Shown here piece after piece: positions 45,201-55,304 of a stretch of 64,000 nt of DNA. The notes under the pieces were generated by a model that worked only from the letters and a program-made list of their open reading frames with translations, was not told where the DNA came from and made no database searches. Both the position numbers and the translations under genes were made by a program. This stretch comes from Phragmites australis (Eukaryota > Streptophyta > Magnoliopsida > Poales > Poaceae), in NCBI RefSeq assembly GCF_958298935.1, contig NC_084942.1, positions 16,375,501 to 16,439,500 on the forward strand, in the 5' to 3' direction. Positions within the stretch are counted from its first letter, which is position 1, and each line of letters opens with the position of its first letter.

Positions 45201-47040
45201 ATTATCACCATCCCAAAGCAAGACTAAGCATCATCTACCCTTCCATAACCTAACACTATATCCATGGCGACAAGGATGATAAGGAAAAATTGGGTAAAAC
45301 CTATCTTGGCATTCCTGATAATATTATTAGCATGAGTTTGTAAAATAAAATATTTTAAAACTTGGATCAATATGGTCAAAGACACAACTTACCTTCATAG
45401 TACTCAGTTGGATCTTCAACGAAGTCTTGGTCTTGAGGTTCCTCTAGCTCCTCCAGAATGTTAGCATCTACTCACAAAAATAAGCAAAAGGGCACACACA
45501 AATACATCAAGAACCAGAAAGAACCAATAGCACATAACAAATAATGCCACTAGATCAATTAGGGTTTTCTCAGAATTTTGGCGAAAGAACGGATCCAATC
45601 AGAGCTATGGTTGATAAGTTACGGCTTCCAAAAAATAAAAATAGAATAAAAAGATTAACTACATGTAAAACTACATGATTAAGAATTTTCTATAATTTGT
45701 CGGAGAGATATATGATTTTTTGGCATTTTCTAGGATTAAATTTTCTATAATTTGTCGGAGGGATATATGATTTTTTGGCATTTTCTAGGATTTTTTTAAA
45801 TTTATTAGAATTTATATGAATTTTTAACCATAGGAAAACATGAAAAAATTAATAAAAACATTATATAAATTATTAAAGATTAATTACTATTTTCCAAAAT
45901 TATTAGATTTATTTTACTAAGGAAAACATTATTCAAACTATTAACAAAATTAAATCAGAATTAAGCGAATTATTCTTCTACTGGAAATCCTATTGATTAC
46001 ATCACTGAAAATATTTATGACATCAGCAGATTATAAAAGAAAAAGAAAAGGAGTGCTGATTGACTACAATGATGTGACTGCCACGTGCTCAAACATGCAG
46101 AGGTGGCGGTTGAGGTGGATCTGATGTGTATGGTTGATTGGATAGGCAGACGAGTGATATGGCAAAGTGATCTAGCTACCGCATGGGCAAGAAACGTGAG
46201 ATGGCGCCAATTGTATAGGTGATGTGTCCATGCTGACTGGTGACGTGCCTGCTGACATGGACGGACACATGGGTAGATCGTGTTAATGTGGCAGTTAATA
46301 GGGCAACACGTGGCTAATGACTAGATCAAGAATCTCATTACATGTAGACGGCTGAGCTGAGATTGAACGGCTATGATCTAAAGGCCAAACAGTAAGTTAT
46401 ATCTAATCTAGGCTGCAAGGTTTAGATCGGACGGTGGTGATCGACTCCGGGTATTTTGGTCGGCGGCAACGGCTCAGGGTGACGGCGATGCTAGGGGTCA
46501 CAACGGCACATGGCCGGAGTAAGGCTGAAATGACGCTGCAAGACTCAAGGAACAACAATGATCAATATTAATGAAAGAACAGACGATGGAGATGGTCTGT
46601 AGGTGTGCGTCAACGGTGAAAGGCAACACCGATGCCTGGTACTCGTCGATGAGAAGGTTCTAGTGTTGGGCCGTTGGCGGAAACAGCAGAACAGTGTCCT
46701 TGGGAGCCTGGGAGCTTGCGATCCCGGTAAGTGACTTCGTGGCAGCAAAGAAGCTCCAGTGACAAACTTCCTAGGTGTCGACTTTCCTTGTCAGAGTGGA
46801 GAGAGACGAACTCTCGAGCGGTGCTATAGGTGCAGTTCGAGGGCACTCGGAGGAGAGGTGGTGTTCCAGGGGTCGAGGGATCACCTTATATAATCCGGGT
46901 GTCTTGGCCGAGGGGAAAAGCTCAAAGGTAGCGGTGGAAGAGATGAGCTCATTTTCTCGTTGGTCACATCATTTAAGCTGCCTAGAGATTGAGATAAACT
47001 CCAATTCCCGCGTAGGAGACTTGGCCAAATCCTAACAACC
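45201..47040 (-). mobile_element. Gypsy LTR, third (diverged) copy, minus orientation
   Basis: Read on the minus strand, 45475-45201 matches copies 1 and 2. Shared pieces are GAGGAGCTAGAGGAACCTC, CAAGACCAAGACTTC, GGTAAGTTGTG, CCTTATCATCCTTGTCG and TTGCTTTGGGATGGTGAT. Upstream is an A/T-rich U3/leader and a TATA box (TTATATAAGG in minus sense, near 46890). No coding domain was found. The right border is approximate. Confidence 0.6.
45677..45788. repeat. Tandem duplication, 57 and 55 bp
   Basis: Two head-to-tail units start at 45677 and 45734. Each contains TTTTCTATAATTTGTCGGAG and TTTTTTGGCATTTTCTAG. They are nearly identical. Confidence 0.93.
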
Positions 47041-47459
47041 TCAAAGATCGGCTTCGTCAGATGTTATTGTTGAATAACATAATGCCTTATAAAGAGCATA
47101 TACCTTATTTCAACTATATGTATACCATACCAAATAATAGAGCTAACTGTACACATGATTAAGCTACTGAAAGAAATGAGAATAACAGCAAAAAAAACCT
47201 CTAACATGTGTACCAACAATAGAGTGAAAGTTTTGATCGAAATCAAAATGAAGATTGGTTAGGCACGGCCAATGCGCCGCTGACCCAGAAAACCAGTCAC
47301 CTTCCGTAGCCGGCGGTGAGAGGAGATCGGAGATACAAAGCCTAGCACCGAACTGCCACTGCAATCCGGGTGAGCCTCAGCGTTGCAGCTCCGGCCACCA
47401 ACAAAGCATTCACTCTCGGGTAGAGCACCAGAGGAAAAACACAAGAGAAGACTCAGGAT
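47041..47459 (-). other. Downstream part of a minus-strand gene-like fragment
   Basis: GC-rich next to 47459, then A/T-rich towards 47041. Short frames only. An ATGTTATT/AATAACAT inverted repeat with a 4-base loop is at 47059-47078. Confidence 0.4.
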
Positions 47460-47711
47460 CTAGTTCTTGATGCAACCCCGAGCCAGAACACAAGGGAAGT
47501 AGTCAGCCACATTTATGCCGTCGCACCCAGAGAGGAAGAGGGAGAGAGGTTGAGATAGGGGCCTTATCCTCATTGCAGAGAACCGCCGCATCTTCCCTGC
47601 GAGATTCCCGCGGCCACCCATCGATCCATCACCTCCTGATGCTGCTGCAACCAACCCATCCGACCAAAGAATTAGCCGGAGCTGTTGCCGCTGCCAGCAC
47701 CCAGGAGCCAT
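47460..47711 (-). CDS. Hypothetical 83-residue protein behind a housekeeping-type promoter
   Basis: ATG at 47711 (minus) opens a frame of 83 codons: MAPGCWQRQQ, a Gly-rich middle and a hydrophobic PLSQPLSLFLSG segment. No known domain was recognised. The reason to list it is the promoter just upstream, which has a TATA box, a telo-box word and three GGCCCA motifs, typical for translation-related plant genes. The segment may be a captured gene 5' end, with the real coding sequence lost or spliced elsewhere. Confidence 0.3.
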   Translation of the reverse strand: MAPGCWQRQQLRLILWSDGLVAAASGGDGSMGGRGNLAGKMRRFSAMRIRPLSQPLSLFLSGCDGINVADYFPCVLARGCIKN

Positions 47712-47734
47712 CGGACGGAGCAGCCAAGGAAACC

Positions 47735-47845
47735 ACAAAAAATCTCCCTTTCCAACCCTAGAAAGAGCGTATATATACGGCGCCCAGAATGGACTGGGCC
47801 GAAACAGATAGGAGGCCCAGTCCTGGCTGTCCAACACGGCCCAAA
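47735..47845 (-). promoter_or_regulatory. Promoter-like cluster: GGCCCA motifs, TATA box, telo-box
   Basis: In minus sense the order is TGGGCCGTG (near 47837), CTGGGCCTC (near 47813), GGCCCAG (near 47796), GTATATATAC (47769-47778) and CTAGGGTTGG (near 47757), followed by an ATG at 47711. Site II (TGGGCC) plus telo-box (AGGGTT) architecture is known from plant ribosomal and cell-growth genes. Confidence 0.5.
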
Positions 47846-47879
47846 AGCAAAACATTAAAGTTTGCATAAATTCCAGTAG

Positions 47880-48115
47880 TTATGACACAAATATTAATGA
47901 TCAATTAAACACCTATTATGAAGGGATACGTCCCCGAAAAGACATCTATTATATTTGAGAGAAATGCCTTCTCGAAGAGATATGAACTTATCATTTCTAT
48001 AAATTAAACATGAGTACAATAAAAGAAACAATGAGTTCATTCCCTACACTACTCTATCCGCTTTCTATTGTCTCTATTACACAATATACTTCAATACGTT
48101 ATCAGCACCCTGTCT
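47880..48115 (+). mobile_element. Copia-type LTR 3' end and primer-binding-like site
   Basis: Sequence with CCCCGAAAAGACAT, TTCTCGAAGAGATATGAAC and TCTATAAATTAAA leads to a C/T-rich end and ACGTTATCAGCACC. In several plant Copia elements CGTTATCAGCAC sits directly after the LTR and pairs with a tRNA fragment. The LTR start was not found, and no gag-pol follows. Confidence 0.45.
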
Positions 48116-48599
48116 CTACAGGGCTAATCGGCAAGACAGACAAGAAGGCGCTCCACGGAAACAACCCTCGAGATTCATCGTCGCAAGCCTTCTTCACAAT
48201 CTTGGAGAACATGCCAAGCACACAGAGGCACCTAAGGACACGGATGGATTCAGACCGTGGTCCTCCACATCAAATTCATCTACATCGGGATGGCAAGGAG
48301 ACGATGGCACTGAACAACGACGCACGATGTAAAGGCGACTCGCTCTCATAGAAGCGGTGCTCGGACCGACTGAATCCGACTGTACCTGTCCTCTGGAGGC
48401 ATCAGCCCATCCAGCCATTATTCAAACGCCATCACCCCAGTGGCAGCGGTGCAGCCCAGCGGCTCGCCCCCTTGTTAGCCGATGGTAGCCCAAGCAATCC
48501 AGAGTCGCAACCAGCGCTCCGGTGATGAAGGCCGGCGTAGCCCAATGGCGCCCATGGCCCTGATTCATTGACTACCCCCGACGGCCCTTAGGCGGTGAA
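48116..48599. other. Stretch without a recognised gene
   Basis: Possibly a short remnant of the Copia leader/gag region, since it follows the primer-binding-like site. No domain can be read. Confidence 0.4.
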
Positions 48600-48679
48600 G
48601 ACTGACGGAGTTTTTTTTTATATTTTTTAATTAAAAATTTAAATAAATAGATTTTTCGTAGAAAAAATTATAAATCTAG

Positions 48680-48815
48680 GCGCCTCTGAGAGGGCTGCAG
48701 CCCTATGAGAGGACGGTTAGCTGGCCTAACCACCCACTGGGAGGGCGGGAGGCCTGACCGCTCCCTTAAGGAGGGCGGTTAGCCCCCTTGCCGCTCTCTG
48801 AGGGAGCGGTAATGG
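48680..48815. repeat. Cluster of self-complementary GC-rich words
   Basis: Alternating GAGAGGGCTGCAGCCC, GGGAGGGCGG, CCGCTCCCTTAAGGAGGG and CCGCTCTCTGAGGGAGCGG can fold into several short hairpins in a row. Confidence 0.75.
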
Positions 48816-49165
48816 CCTTTTTTTTTTCCAAAAATTGCTAAATTTTGTGTATTTCATCAAAAAATAAATAAAGGTTTTAAGAAAATTTGGAATTAAAATT
48901 TGGAGTAGGTTATGTAATAGTCGGAGAATAAAAAATCAGTAATTAGCACTCGCAGCATATTACATGGGTATGCGGTGCGAACGACGATAAACATAGTATT
49001 AAACATAGGGTGAAAACATTACATAAGATTGTAACCACGATGACACGGCGAGGAAACGAAGGTGGTATGTATGGTTCGCACTAAGACCTACTTATTAGTG
49101 CGTCGATCCTAATCATAACATGCCTTAGGGAGTGTGGAAGTATGTCGTGTTACATTAGATACTCT

Positions 49166-49762
49166 CTACTGAGTGCATCTAGGATATTTTCCCTTTCGGA
49201 GGGTATCGGGACCTGCCGCCTTAGCACGGCTGGCTCTCTCCCACTTCCTGGCCCTCTCAGCCTCCCGAGCCTGAGCCACGGTATGGTCGTACGCCGCCTT
49301 CCTCATGCGCTCTTCTTCCTCCTGCTTGAGGCAAAGTTCCTCTTGTTGTTGCTCGTACTCCCGACGTGCGTACGCTTCCCTTCTCCACCTCATGTTCATG
49401 TTAACCCACTGCTTCTGTTCCTCATTTTGCTCATTGTCGAGCCATTGAATAAAATCACAGAGCGGTGGAGGGGACTGAACAAATAGAACATGATGAGCAG
49501 TTAGTAAAACAGAGTGCGAAATTAGCAGAGATGTGGCTGATATCTGTTGTTATACCAGTCGATACTCATATGTTGCATGTTGAGGCTTGTCATATTCGTA
49601 GTTGGCACACATGAAGAAGCGCAGCCCATAGGTGTATGAGATGTCCTGCGACTTGCGGAGCCTGCAAAGGTCACCACAGAAGCACATTGGTGGTTCGATA
49701 CCTTGAGGTAAGGTAGTCCCCCAATATTTTTTTGGTGGGCTTGGTGGAGCTGAGGAAGACAT
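49166..49762 (-). CDS. GRF-type zinc-finger protein, two exons, apparently intact (171 aa)
   Basis: Exon 1 (49762-49556) starts with ATG, codes 69 residues and ends in phase at a GTATAA donor. An 81-base intron ends TTTGTTCAG, and exon 2 (49474-49166) adds 102 residues to a TAG. The joined product has the GRF finger pattern: CFCG at residues 27-30, YGLRFFMCANYEY at about 44-56, then LCDFIQWLDNEQ directly after the splice. A basic, Glu/Arg/Lys-rich coiled tail (MRWRREAYARREYEQQQEE) follows. GRF domains bind single-stranded nucleic acid in characterised proteins. The role of these small grass versions is unknown. The gene follows the MULE-type gene on the same strand. Uninterrupted coding over a phase-correct intron suggests recent function. 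Confidence 0.75.
49475..49555 (-). other. Intron of the GRF gene, 81 bp
   Basis: GT (49555-49554) to AG (49476-49475), with a T-rich end. Splicing joins codon 69 to codon 70 without a frame change and brings the final GRF Cys (LCDF) into frame. Confidence 0.75.
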
Positions 49763-49814
49763 TGCATTTGAGGGATCTGAGAAATGAGTGGTGCATCAAC
49801 GTATGGAGATTTGG

Positions 49815-50950
49815 CTATTTATGGTTGGGGGAGGCAGGAGCATTGGATTCATGATCCCTCCACTCTGTAGGCACTGGAGCATTACCCTCCTCGTCAGATG
49901 AATCCCCATCAGCAAGGCCTTCCTCCAACTCTTCATTCTCCAACTTCATCTCTTCAATGATGCTAGGGATGTGCTCCCTTTCATCGGCTACACCCATCGG
50001 TTGCAGCTCTGTTATATCTCCAACATCTTCCTTGGACCCGACATTAACCTGCTCTGATTCATCTTCCACTGCCTCTCTTGGTCCTGCTATTGCTTCCGCA
50101 GAGTTCACCTCAGTTTGATCTTTCAGGTATGCCTCAGCTAACAAAACCAGAGGTAGGCCACGTTCACAAGATATATCTATATACTGTCTCCAAGTTGATA
50201 TGGCTTCGATAGAAACAAGCTCACCAAAGTATTCATAACTAGCAAGGCTGAGGACAGCTTTCAGCTTCAGCTCATGTTGCTGCGGATCCAGTTGGAAAAA
50301 CCGCATGAGCCATTTGCACACACCCACAATGGTCCTCTCATTAGCTTTACTAAGACCCTTCATAACATGACGAAATCCAGACAGATCTACACCGTTAGGA
50401 CCGTACCTAATTTCACCCTCACCATAATATATCTAAAAAATTAATTTATCTACCATCCCTGGAAACACCCGCAAACATAACCAATATTAAGACTGTCGAA
50501 CTATATTTCTCATTATCAGATAAAATAATTTACCGACACACATTCATACATAACAATAGGTTTTCAATAATAGTCCTAACCAAACTAACCTAGAAATATC
50601 ACTCTATACAATCTATATTTACTAGCTATTCTACCGTGTGCAAATTAAACACTACCATTTTCTAAAAGCTACAACCCTACAATTATTATTCTATACAATC
50701 TACATTTCCAAAACTAACATAGTAAAAATAATATTCTATATTTCACTGCTATCATACAATGTTCTAAGTAAATTTGACAATTTTCTACTAAACATAGAAT
50801 TTTTTAAACCCTAGGTCATACATGTCTAAAATCTATGTCATATACTACTACTGCATTAACTAACAACAATAAAAAGAAAAAAAGGACTTACCAGAATGTG
50901 ATCTTTAAATCCGCGGATCAAATGCAGCAGGGCTTCGCCGGGCTCTCTTC
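49815..50950 (-). CDS. MULE-type N-terminal protein (Mutator-derived), two exons, start uncertain
   Basis: Exon 1 (to 50892) ends IRGFKDHIL at a GTAAGT donor (50891). The intron (50891-50433) ends TTTTTTAG. Exon 2 starts at 50432 with IYYGEGEIRYGPNGVDLSGF in the same phase and runs to TAG at 49815. The joined segment matches the N-terminal domain of grass Mutator-like transposases (RYGPxGVDLSxF, CKWL, LDPxxHEL, WRxYIDxxxERGLPL). After residue 110 it becomes acidic (EELEEGLADGDSSDEE) and stops. There is no DDE domain. No in-frame ATG was found between TATA box and exon-1 end, so translation may begin at the ATG at 50363, giving 182 residues. Confidence 0.6.
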
Positions 50951-51038
50951 CTCCCCTCTCCTCTCCTCTCTTCTCCTCCCTCTTCACAATTTTTTCTTTT
51001 TTCTGAATAAAATGTGATTTTGGGCTATTTTTAGCCCC

Positions 51039-51044
51039 TTTTAT
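51039..51044 (-). promoter_or_regulatory. TATA box for the minus-strand gene pair
   Basis: Minus-strand CTCTATAAAAGGGGC. It is followed by a purine-rich leader (GGAGAAGAGAGGAGAGGAG) and then exon 1 of the MULE-type gene. Confidence 0.55.
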
Positions 51045-52570
51045 AGAGGAGGACGGAGGGGGTGGAGTCCGGGCGGTGCGGGCGAGTAGCCCCCCTAACA
51101 AATTATTGTTCGAAATGATCTACAACTTTAGTATTCATTGGAATAAAAAGCTGCGAAAAAGGAAATCCTAACCGACTCAAACTCGAATTCGAATCATGTT
51201 CGACTTGGACTCCACCTCAACCAGCTACCCCTAGCCCTATAAATAGGTGTTGCACGTCCTCCCCTAGCCATCGTCGCCACCCGTGATGCACTACGTCGTC
51301 GTATCCGCGAATCCTCCTTCCCGAATCATCAAAGCAAGGTGAGGACCCCTTTTTCTCCTTCCTTACCCCTGTTTTACCATCATACTAAGTACCTAGCCAA
51401 GCTCTAGCCCCGGCCAGAGCCGGATCTACGTCGCCACGGTCATTGCCATCACGGACAGCTACGTCGTCACCTATTGGCATCGACGTTCCCAGCTGACCAG
51501 AGGTCAAATCACAATTCCCTTTCACCAGAGCATGACACATGATGTTACCCACGCCCTCACAAACTGGGTTGTCCAGTAGATTAGCCAAACCACCGGGATC
51601 AAGGTCGACATGCCTGCTGTCTGGTTTTTGGATGCGTTCTGCGCACGCACCGAGATTGTTGTTGTGTTACCCGTCAATCTAGAAGTTGTATGGATATTCC
51701 ATCTGCGTCATGGCATGTCCCATCGAGTCTTCTACATGACCCTAGGAGCTCATCCCCGTTTATACAGCGATATGACCGAAACGCGACTACCAACCAAAGC
51801 ATGTTGCAACTGTCACCCACCTCATCTACATTGTTCGTTCTTCCTCTTAGTGGATGATCTGTCCAAACTCATACTATAGAATTGTGTTCCCGGGATATAC
51901 GAATGTCTCTATTGAGACGGTTCCTCAAAATTCTTAGCCAATCTCCAGGAATGCGAGCATATTTGTTGCTGCATCTGTTCGCAGTCACCACCAAACCTAG
52001 CAGCAGTCGTTACTATTTTGCCGCTACCTCGGATGACCCCTTCCAAAACTGACCATACCTTTGAGTTAGCCTTTCTGCGTTCTATGCCATGCTTCCCTCG
52101 TTTTGCTGAAACACCACCGAAGCCCAACATCGATGTCAGTGGCCACGTGCCCGATCGCCATCTCTGACCAAACCCGAGCTGCCGTCACTACACAGAGTCA
52201 CCAGCAGTATCCTTAACCCAGAAGCGTAACCTCCAACCATTTGATCCATCATGGGCGATTGAGGCTAGACCTCAGCTCACCTCTTCTTTAATCCAAGATT
52301 ATACTTGCATTGCATGCCAATTCAGCACCACATCATCCTCTTTAGCCTAGTCAGTGAAGTCTAGTCAGCCCTATACCTCTTGAAGCTTGCACAATGATGT
52401 TGTCAAGTCTGACACAATGATTGCACAATAAAACTTTTCCTATAGGAAGATAACTCCGGTAAACCAGCCTTTCATTTTCAGGCTAATCCATCTTCCAAAA
52501 GCCGTTATCTTTTATCCTAACTCTGACTTAGGTGATTCTTGCATCTAAATTTCTTCTCTAAAATCATACT

Positions 52571-53628
52571 GTCGGAGGATGAACTCCACAAGCGGGGATT
52601 CGGAGGGACCCCCTTTAAGATTCTCGGTCGAGGGGATGATTCTGAATCTACCTCATATGCAAAATAAAATGGGAGTAAATGAGATGCAAGTGGATTGGAT
52701 GATCGGATGCAGGAGGAAATAAATGCTCTTGGGATTTTAGACAGGTTCGGGCCGTATGGAGCTTTATACCCTACTCCTATGTGTAAGCTATAAATGCTCT
52801 GTAAATACCTCTCTGAGGATCTCTTGTGTTACAAGAATGTTTGTCTAAGTCTAGAGCTTCGTGCTTCTTGTTCTTCATTGGCTTGTCTCGGTCCTGAAGA
52901 AGCCATTGTCTTCTGTGTGGTCTGCAGTGAGTTCGATCGTTCCCTCTCTTTTCTCTGGGGAGCCCTCCCTCCTTTTATACCTGTCGGGGCTGTTAGCGTG
53001 CCCAGAAAGGATGGCGTGAGTTTCAAGGCACCATAAATGAAAAGCAACCATCATGGGCTGTAGTTTGATGTGACGGGGGGGGGGTTGAAAATGCACCCCC
53101 ATCCGGTCTTGTTATCATCATTCCGCTTTTCAGCGGGTGCCCTCTTAAATGCAGCATCGGGCCTCTCACCAATTGACACCTCACCGCTGAGCCCTTGTGG
53201 GGACCACCGGCGAAGGACTTCTCAGGTCCTCAGGGAACTGTGGGTGTTCAGGGACTACTGTTCATAGCCCCGAGCACTCTCTCCCGGATATGCCCTTTCT
53301 TGGTCCTCGGGGAACTCGGGTGCTCGGGGACCATTTTTTATGGCCCCGAGCACCCTCTCTTGGAACTTGGTCTTCTCGGGTCCTCGGGGAACTCGGATGC
53401 TCGGGGACCACTGTTCATGGCCCCGAGCACCCCCTTCCTAAAACTTGTACTTCTCAGGTACTCGGGGAACTCAGGTGCTCAGGGACCACTGTTCATGGCC
53501 CCGAACACCCTCTCTCGGAACTTGGTCTTCTCGGATCTCGGGGAAAAGTTCCTGAGGGAAGGCGCTACGTGGCACTCTGTTGTCCTGGCCTCGGGATTCG
53601 GGGACCCCCGGTTCCCATGTCTCCGACA
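52571..53628 (-). mobile_element. Solo LTR, 1058 bp, with perfect target-site duplication
   Basis: It starts TGTCGGAG and ends CTCCGACA (perfect 8-bp inverted termini). CATAC stands immediately before (52566-52570) and after (53629-53633). The corresponding site in copy 1 (near 42693) is unoccupied. On the minus strand a TATA box (GGTATAAAAGGAGG, near 52975) gives the LTR orientation. U3 then lies on the right and contains the 77-bp array. No internal element is present, as expected after recombination between two LTRs. Confidence 0.95.
53157..53545. repeat. 77-bp tandem array in the solo LTR, each unit with a long hairpin
   Basis: The word GGAACT(C/G) recurs at 53234, 53311, 53388 and 53466, with a decayed fifth at 53542. 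The units contain GTGCTCGGGG and, after a short loop, CCCCGAGCAC, which pair perfectly in the best copies, with CCA/TGG extending the stem. The position is U3, upstream of the LTR TATA box. Confidence 0.93.
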
Positions 53629-54599
53629 CATACCCATCCAACCATAGTGTTTTTAAAGTGTTTTGATTATGTTTGGTTTGCTATTCTTAGTATTTTCCTT
53701 TGTGTTATTTGTCGGTAGTTTTCGCGATTAGTCAATGTTCCAGAGGAGCTAGAAGAACTTCAAGACCAAGACTTCTCTGAAGACCCAACTGAGTCGAATG
53801 AAGGCAAGTTGTGTTCTTGAACATACTTATCCCATTTTTTAAATGTTTTATTTTATAAACATGCATGCTAATAATTTGTTGGGAATCTCAAGAGTTAGGC
53901 TTTACCCTAGTTTTCCCTTATCATCCTTGTCACCTTAATATGGTTTTGGGTTATGGAAGGGTAGGTGATGCTTAGCCTTGCTTTTGGGATGGTGATCATG
54001 GTAACTACTCTACGAAATTGATAATGGTCCTATGCAACAATGATAAAAATATGATGGAATAATTTTTGTAGCAACATGGCATAGGAATTTCAGCAAGTGA
54101 TATGATGAGGCTGGTGTGTGATGGGAAAGTGGTAGTCATGCTCAAATCTAAGGACCAGTTCATGGGACGACCTTTCTGTGTTTACAGTACAACCACAAGT
54201 CTGGTATGGGTCAGGCCTAGCCAATTAATTTGCTACTCTCAGTATAGTGTAGACCATGCAGAAGAGCGGTGAATGGACGATGTCTTGGGATCCGAAAGGC
54301 GCAAGAGGGGGCTTCCATTGTTGAGGTGAAATCACGGGGTGGTGAAACCTTAGTGAGTAGACATGTCCTAAGAGGAGCATTATAAAGGCTTTGTAGTGAT
54401 CTCCTGGCCACACACCTTGGATGTGTGCAAGTGTCTAGCTAACACGGGCAAAATGGAGATTTTGTCACCTGCTTGCGGGTGATGAAATCACGACTTGTTG
54501 GTATGTACAACCTCTGCAGAGTTAAAACTAAATATTCAGCCGTGCTTATGATCACGAGCGGCATGAAAAACCTACTATGATTATAACTTGATGGTTTGG

Positions 54600-54800
54600 T
54601 CAGTGTGGTCAACTATGGTGGTGGGGACTATAGTTGAGGTGTGGGTTAGTCACGATGGTGGGAATCGTGGTTGAGGTGGTTAGTAGTTCAACTTTGGCGG
54701 TGGGAGCCATGGTTGAGGTGTTGGGTGTTCAACCTTGGTGGTTAGAAACTTGGTTGAGGTGGTCAGTTGGTTAAGTCAAGATGGGTGGAATCATGAGGTG
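54600..54800. repeat. Degenerate 40-50-bp tandem repeat in LTR copy 2
   Basis: About five units of the kind GGTGGGAATCGTGGTTGAGGT / TTCAACTTTGG follow each other. At the same place copy 1 has a different short repeat (GGTACAGGGAGTACTAGAT, twice, near 43735-43790). Confidence 0.8.
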
Positions 54801-55304
54801 GTTGGTTGTTTATAGTCATATATTTAATTACTACTACTTTTCAAATGTTTTTACTTAAATACTGTTTTATGCAAAAGCGCCAAACTAGCCTTACCTTGTC
54901 AAAGTCTTCATATGCATAATATTTCCTTGACAACTTGCTATAACCAAACACTCAGTTGGGAAAGCATTCGAAGACCTCGTGAAAGATGCATTCTAGTGAG
55001 GTGTTCTCCGTCGATTGCCTATGGAGTTATCGGTGAAGATGTTGAAGACTATCAGGACAAGGTTGTGATGTTCTAGGTGCGTGTCTCCCGATCGGTTGCC
55101 TCTGGTGTTGTTGGGTACCAGTGCTTCTGTTCCACTATAGATATCTACATAGAAGATAATATATTACAATTGTTGTAAGAGTTCGACGTTTATTTCTTTA
55201 AAGTATTGCTTTTGTTACTTCACCTGTGACGTCCTTATATGTGTTAAACATCCTGGGCACACATAAGCCGCATCTGATTTTGTCTGTTAAAACCGGGTGT
55301 GACA

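Larger units (their letters stand above)
48600..51108 (-). mobile_element. DNA-transposon-like segment with MULE-type N-terminal gene and GRF gene
   Basis: Two minus-strand genes lie 52 bases apart, preceded by a shared-looking promoter at about 51040. The left part (48670-48820) is a run of self-complementary GAGGGCGG / CCGCCCTC-like words, and the right part (51050-51108) has related GGGCGG and AGCCCCCCTAAC words. Terminal inverted repeats and target duplications could not be fixed. Assignment to a Mutator-like element rests on the protein similarity of the first gene. The borders are set by the neighbouring LTRs and are approximate. Confidence 0.45.
51109..55304 (+). mobile_element. Gypsy LTR (TGTAACA family), copy 2, 5'-truncated and interrupted by a solo LTR
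   Basis: Collinear with copy 1 from GCTGCGAAAAAG (51151), through CCCTATAAATAGG (51235-51247), GCCAATCTCC, the GAGGAGCTAGAAGAACTTC block and GAAGATGTTGAAGACTA, to TGCTTCTGTTC. It then continues 170 bases further and ends AAACCGGGTGTGACA at 55304. About 950 bases at the start are missing. Removing the solo LTR (52571-53628) restores collinearity. Confidence 0.78.

Noticed and set aside
53195..53718. Two overlapping 150-173-codon plus frames
   Set aside because: They run through the 77-bp hairpin array of the solo LTR and repeat with its period. Not a gene.
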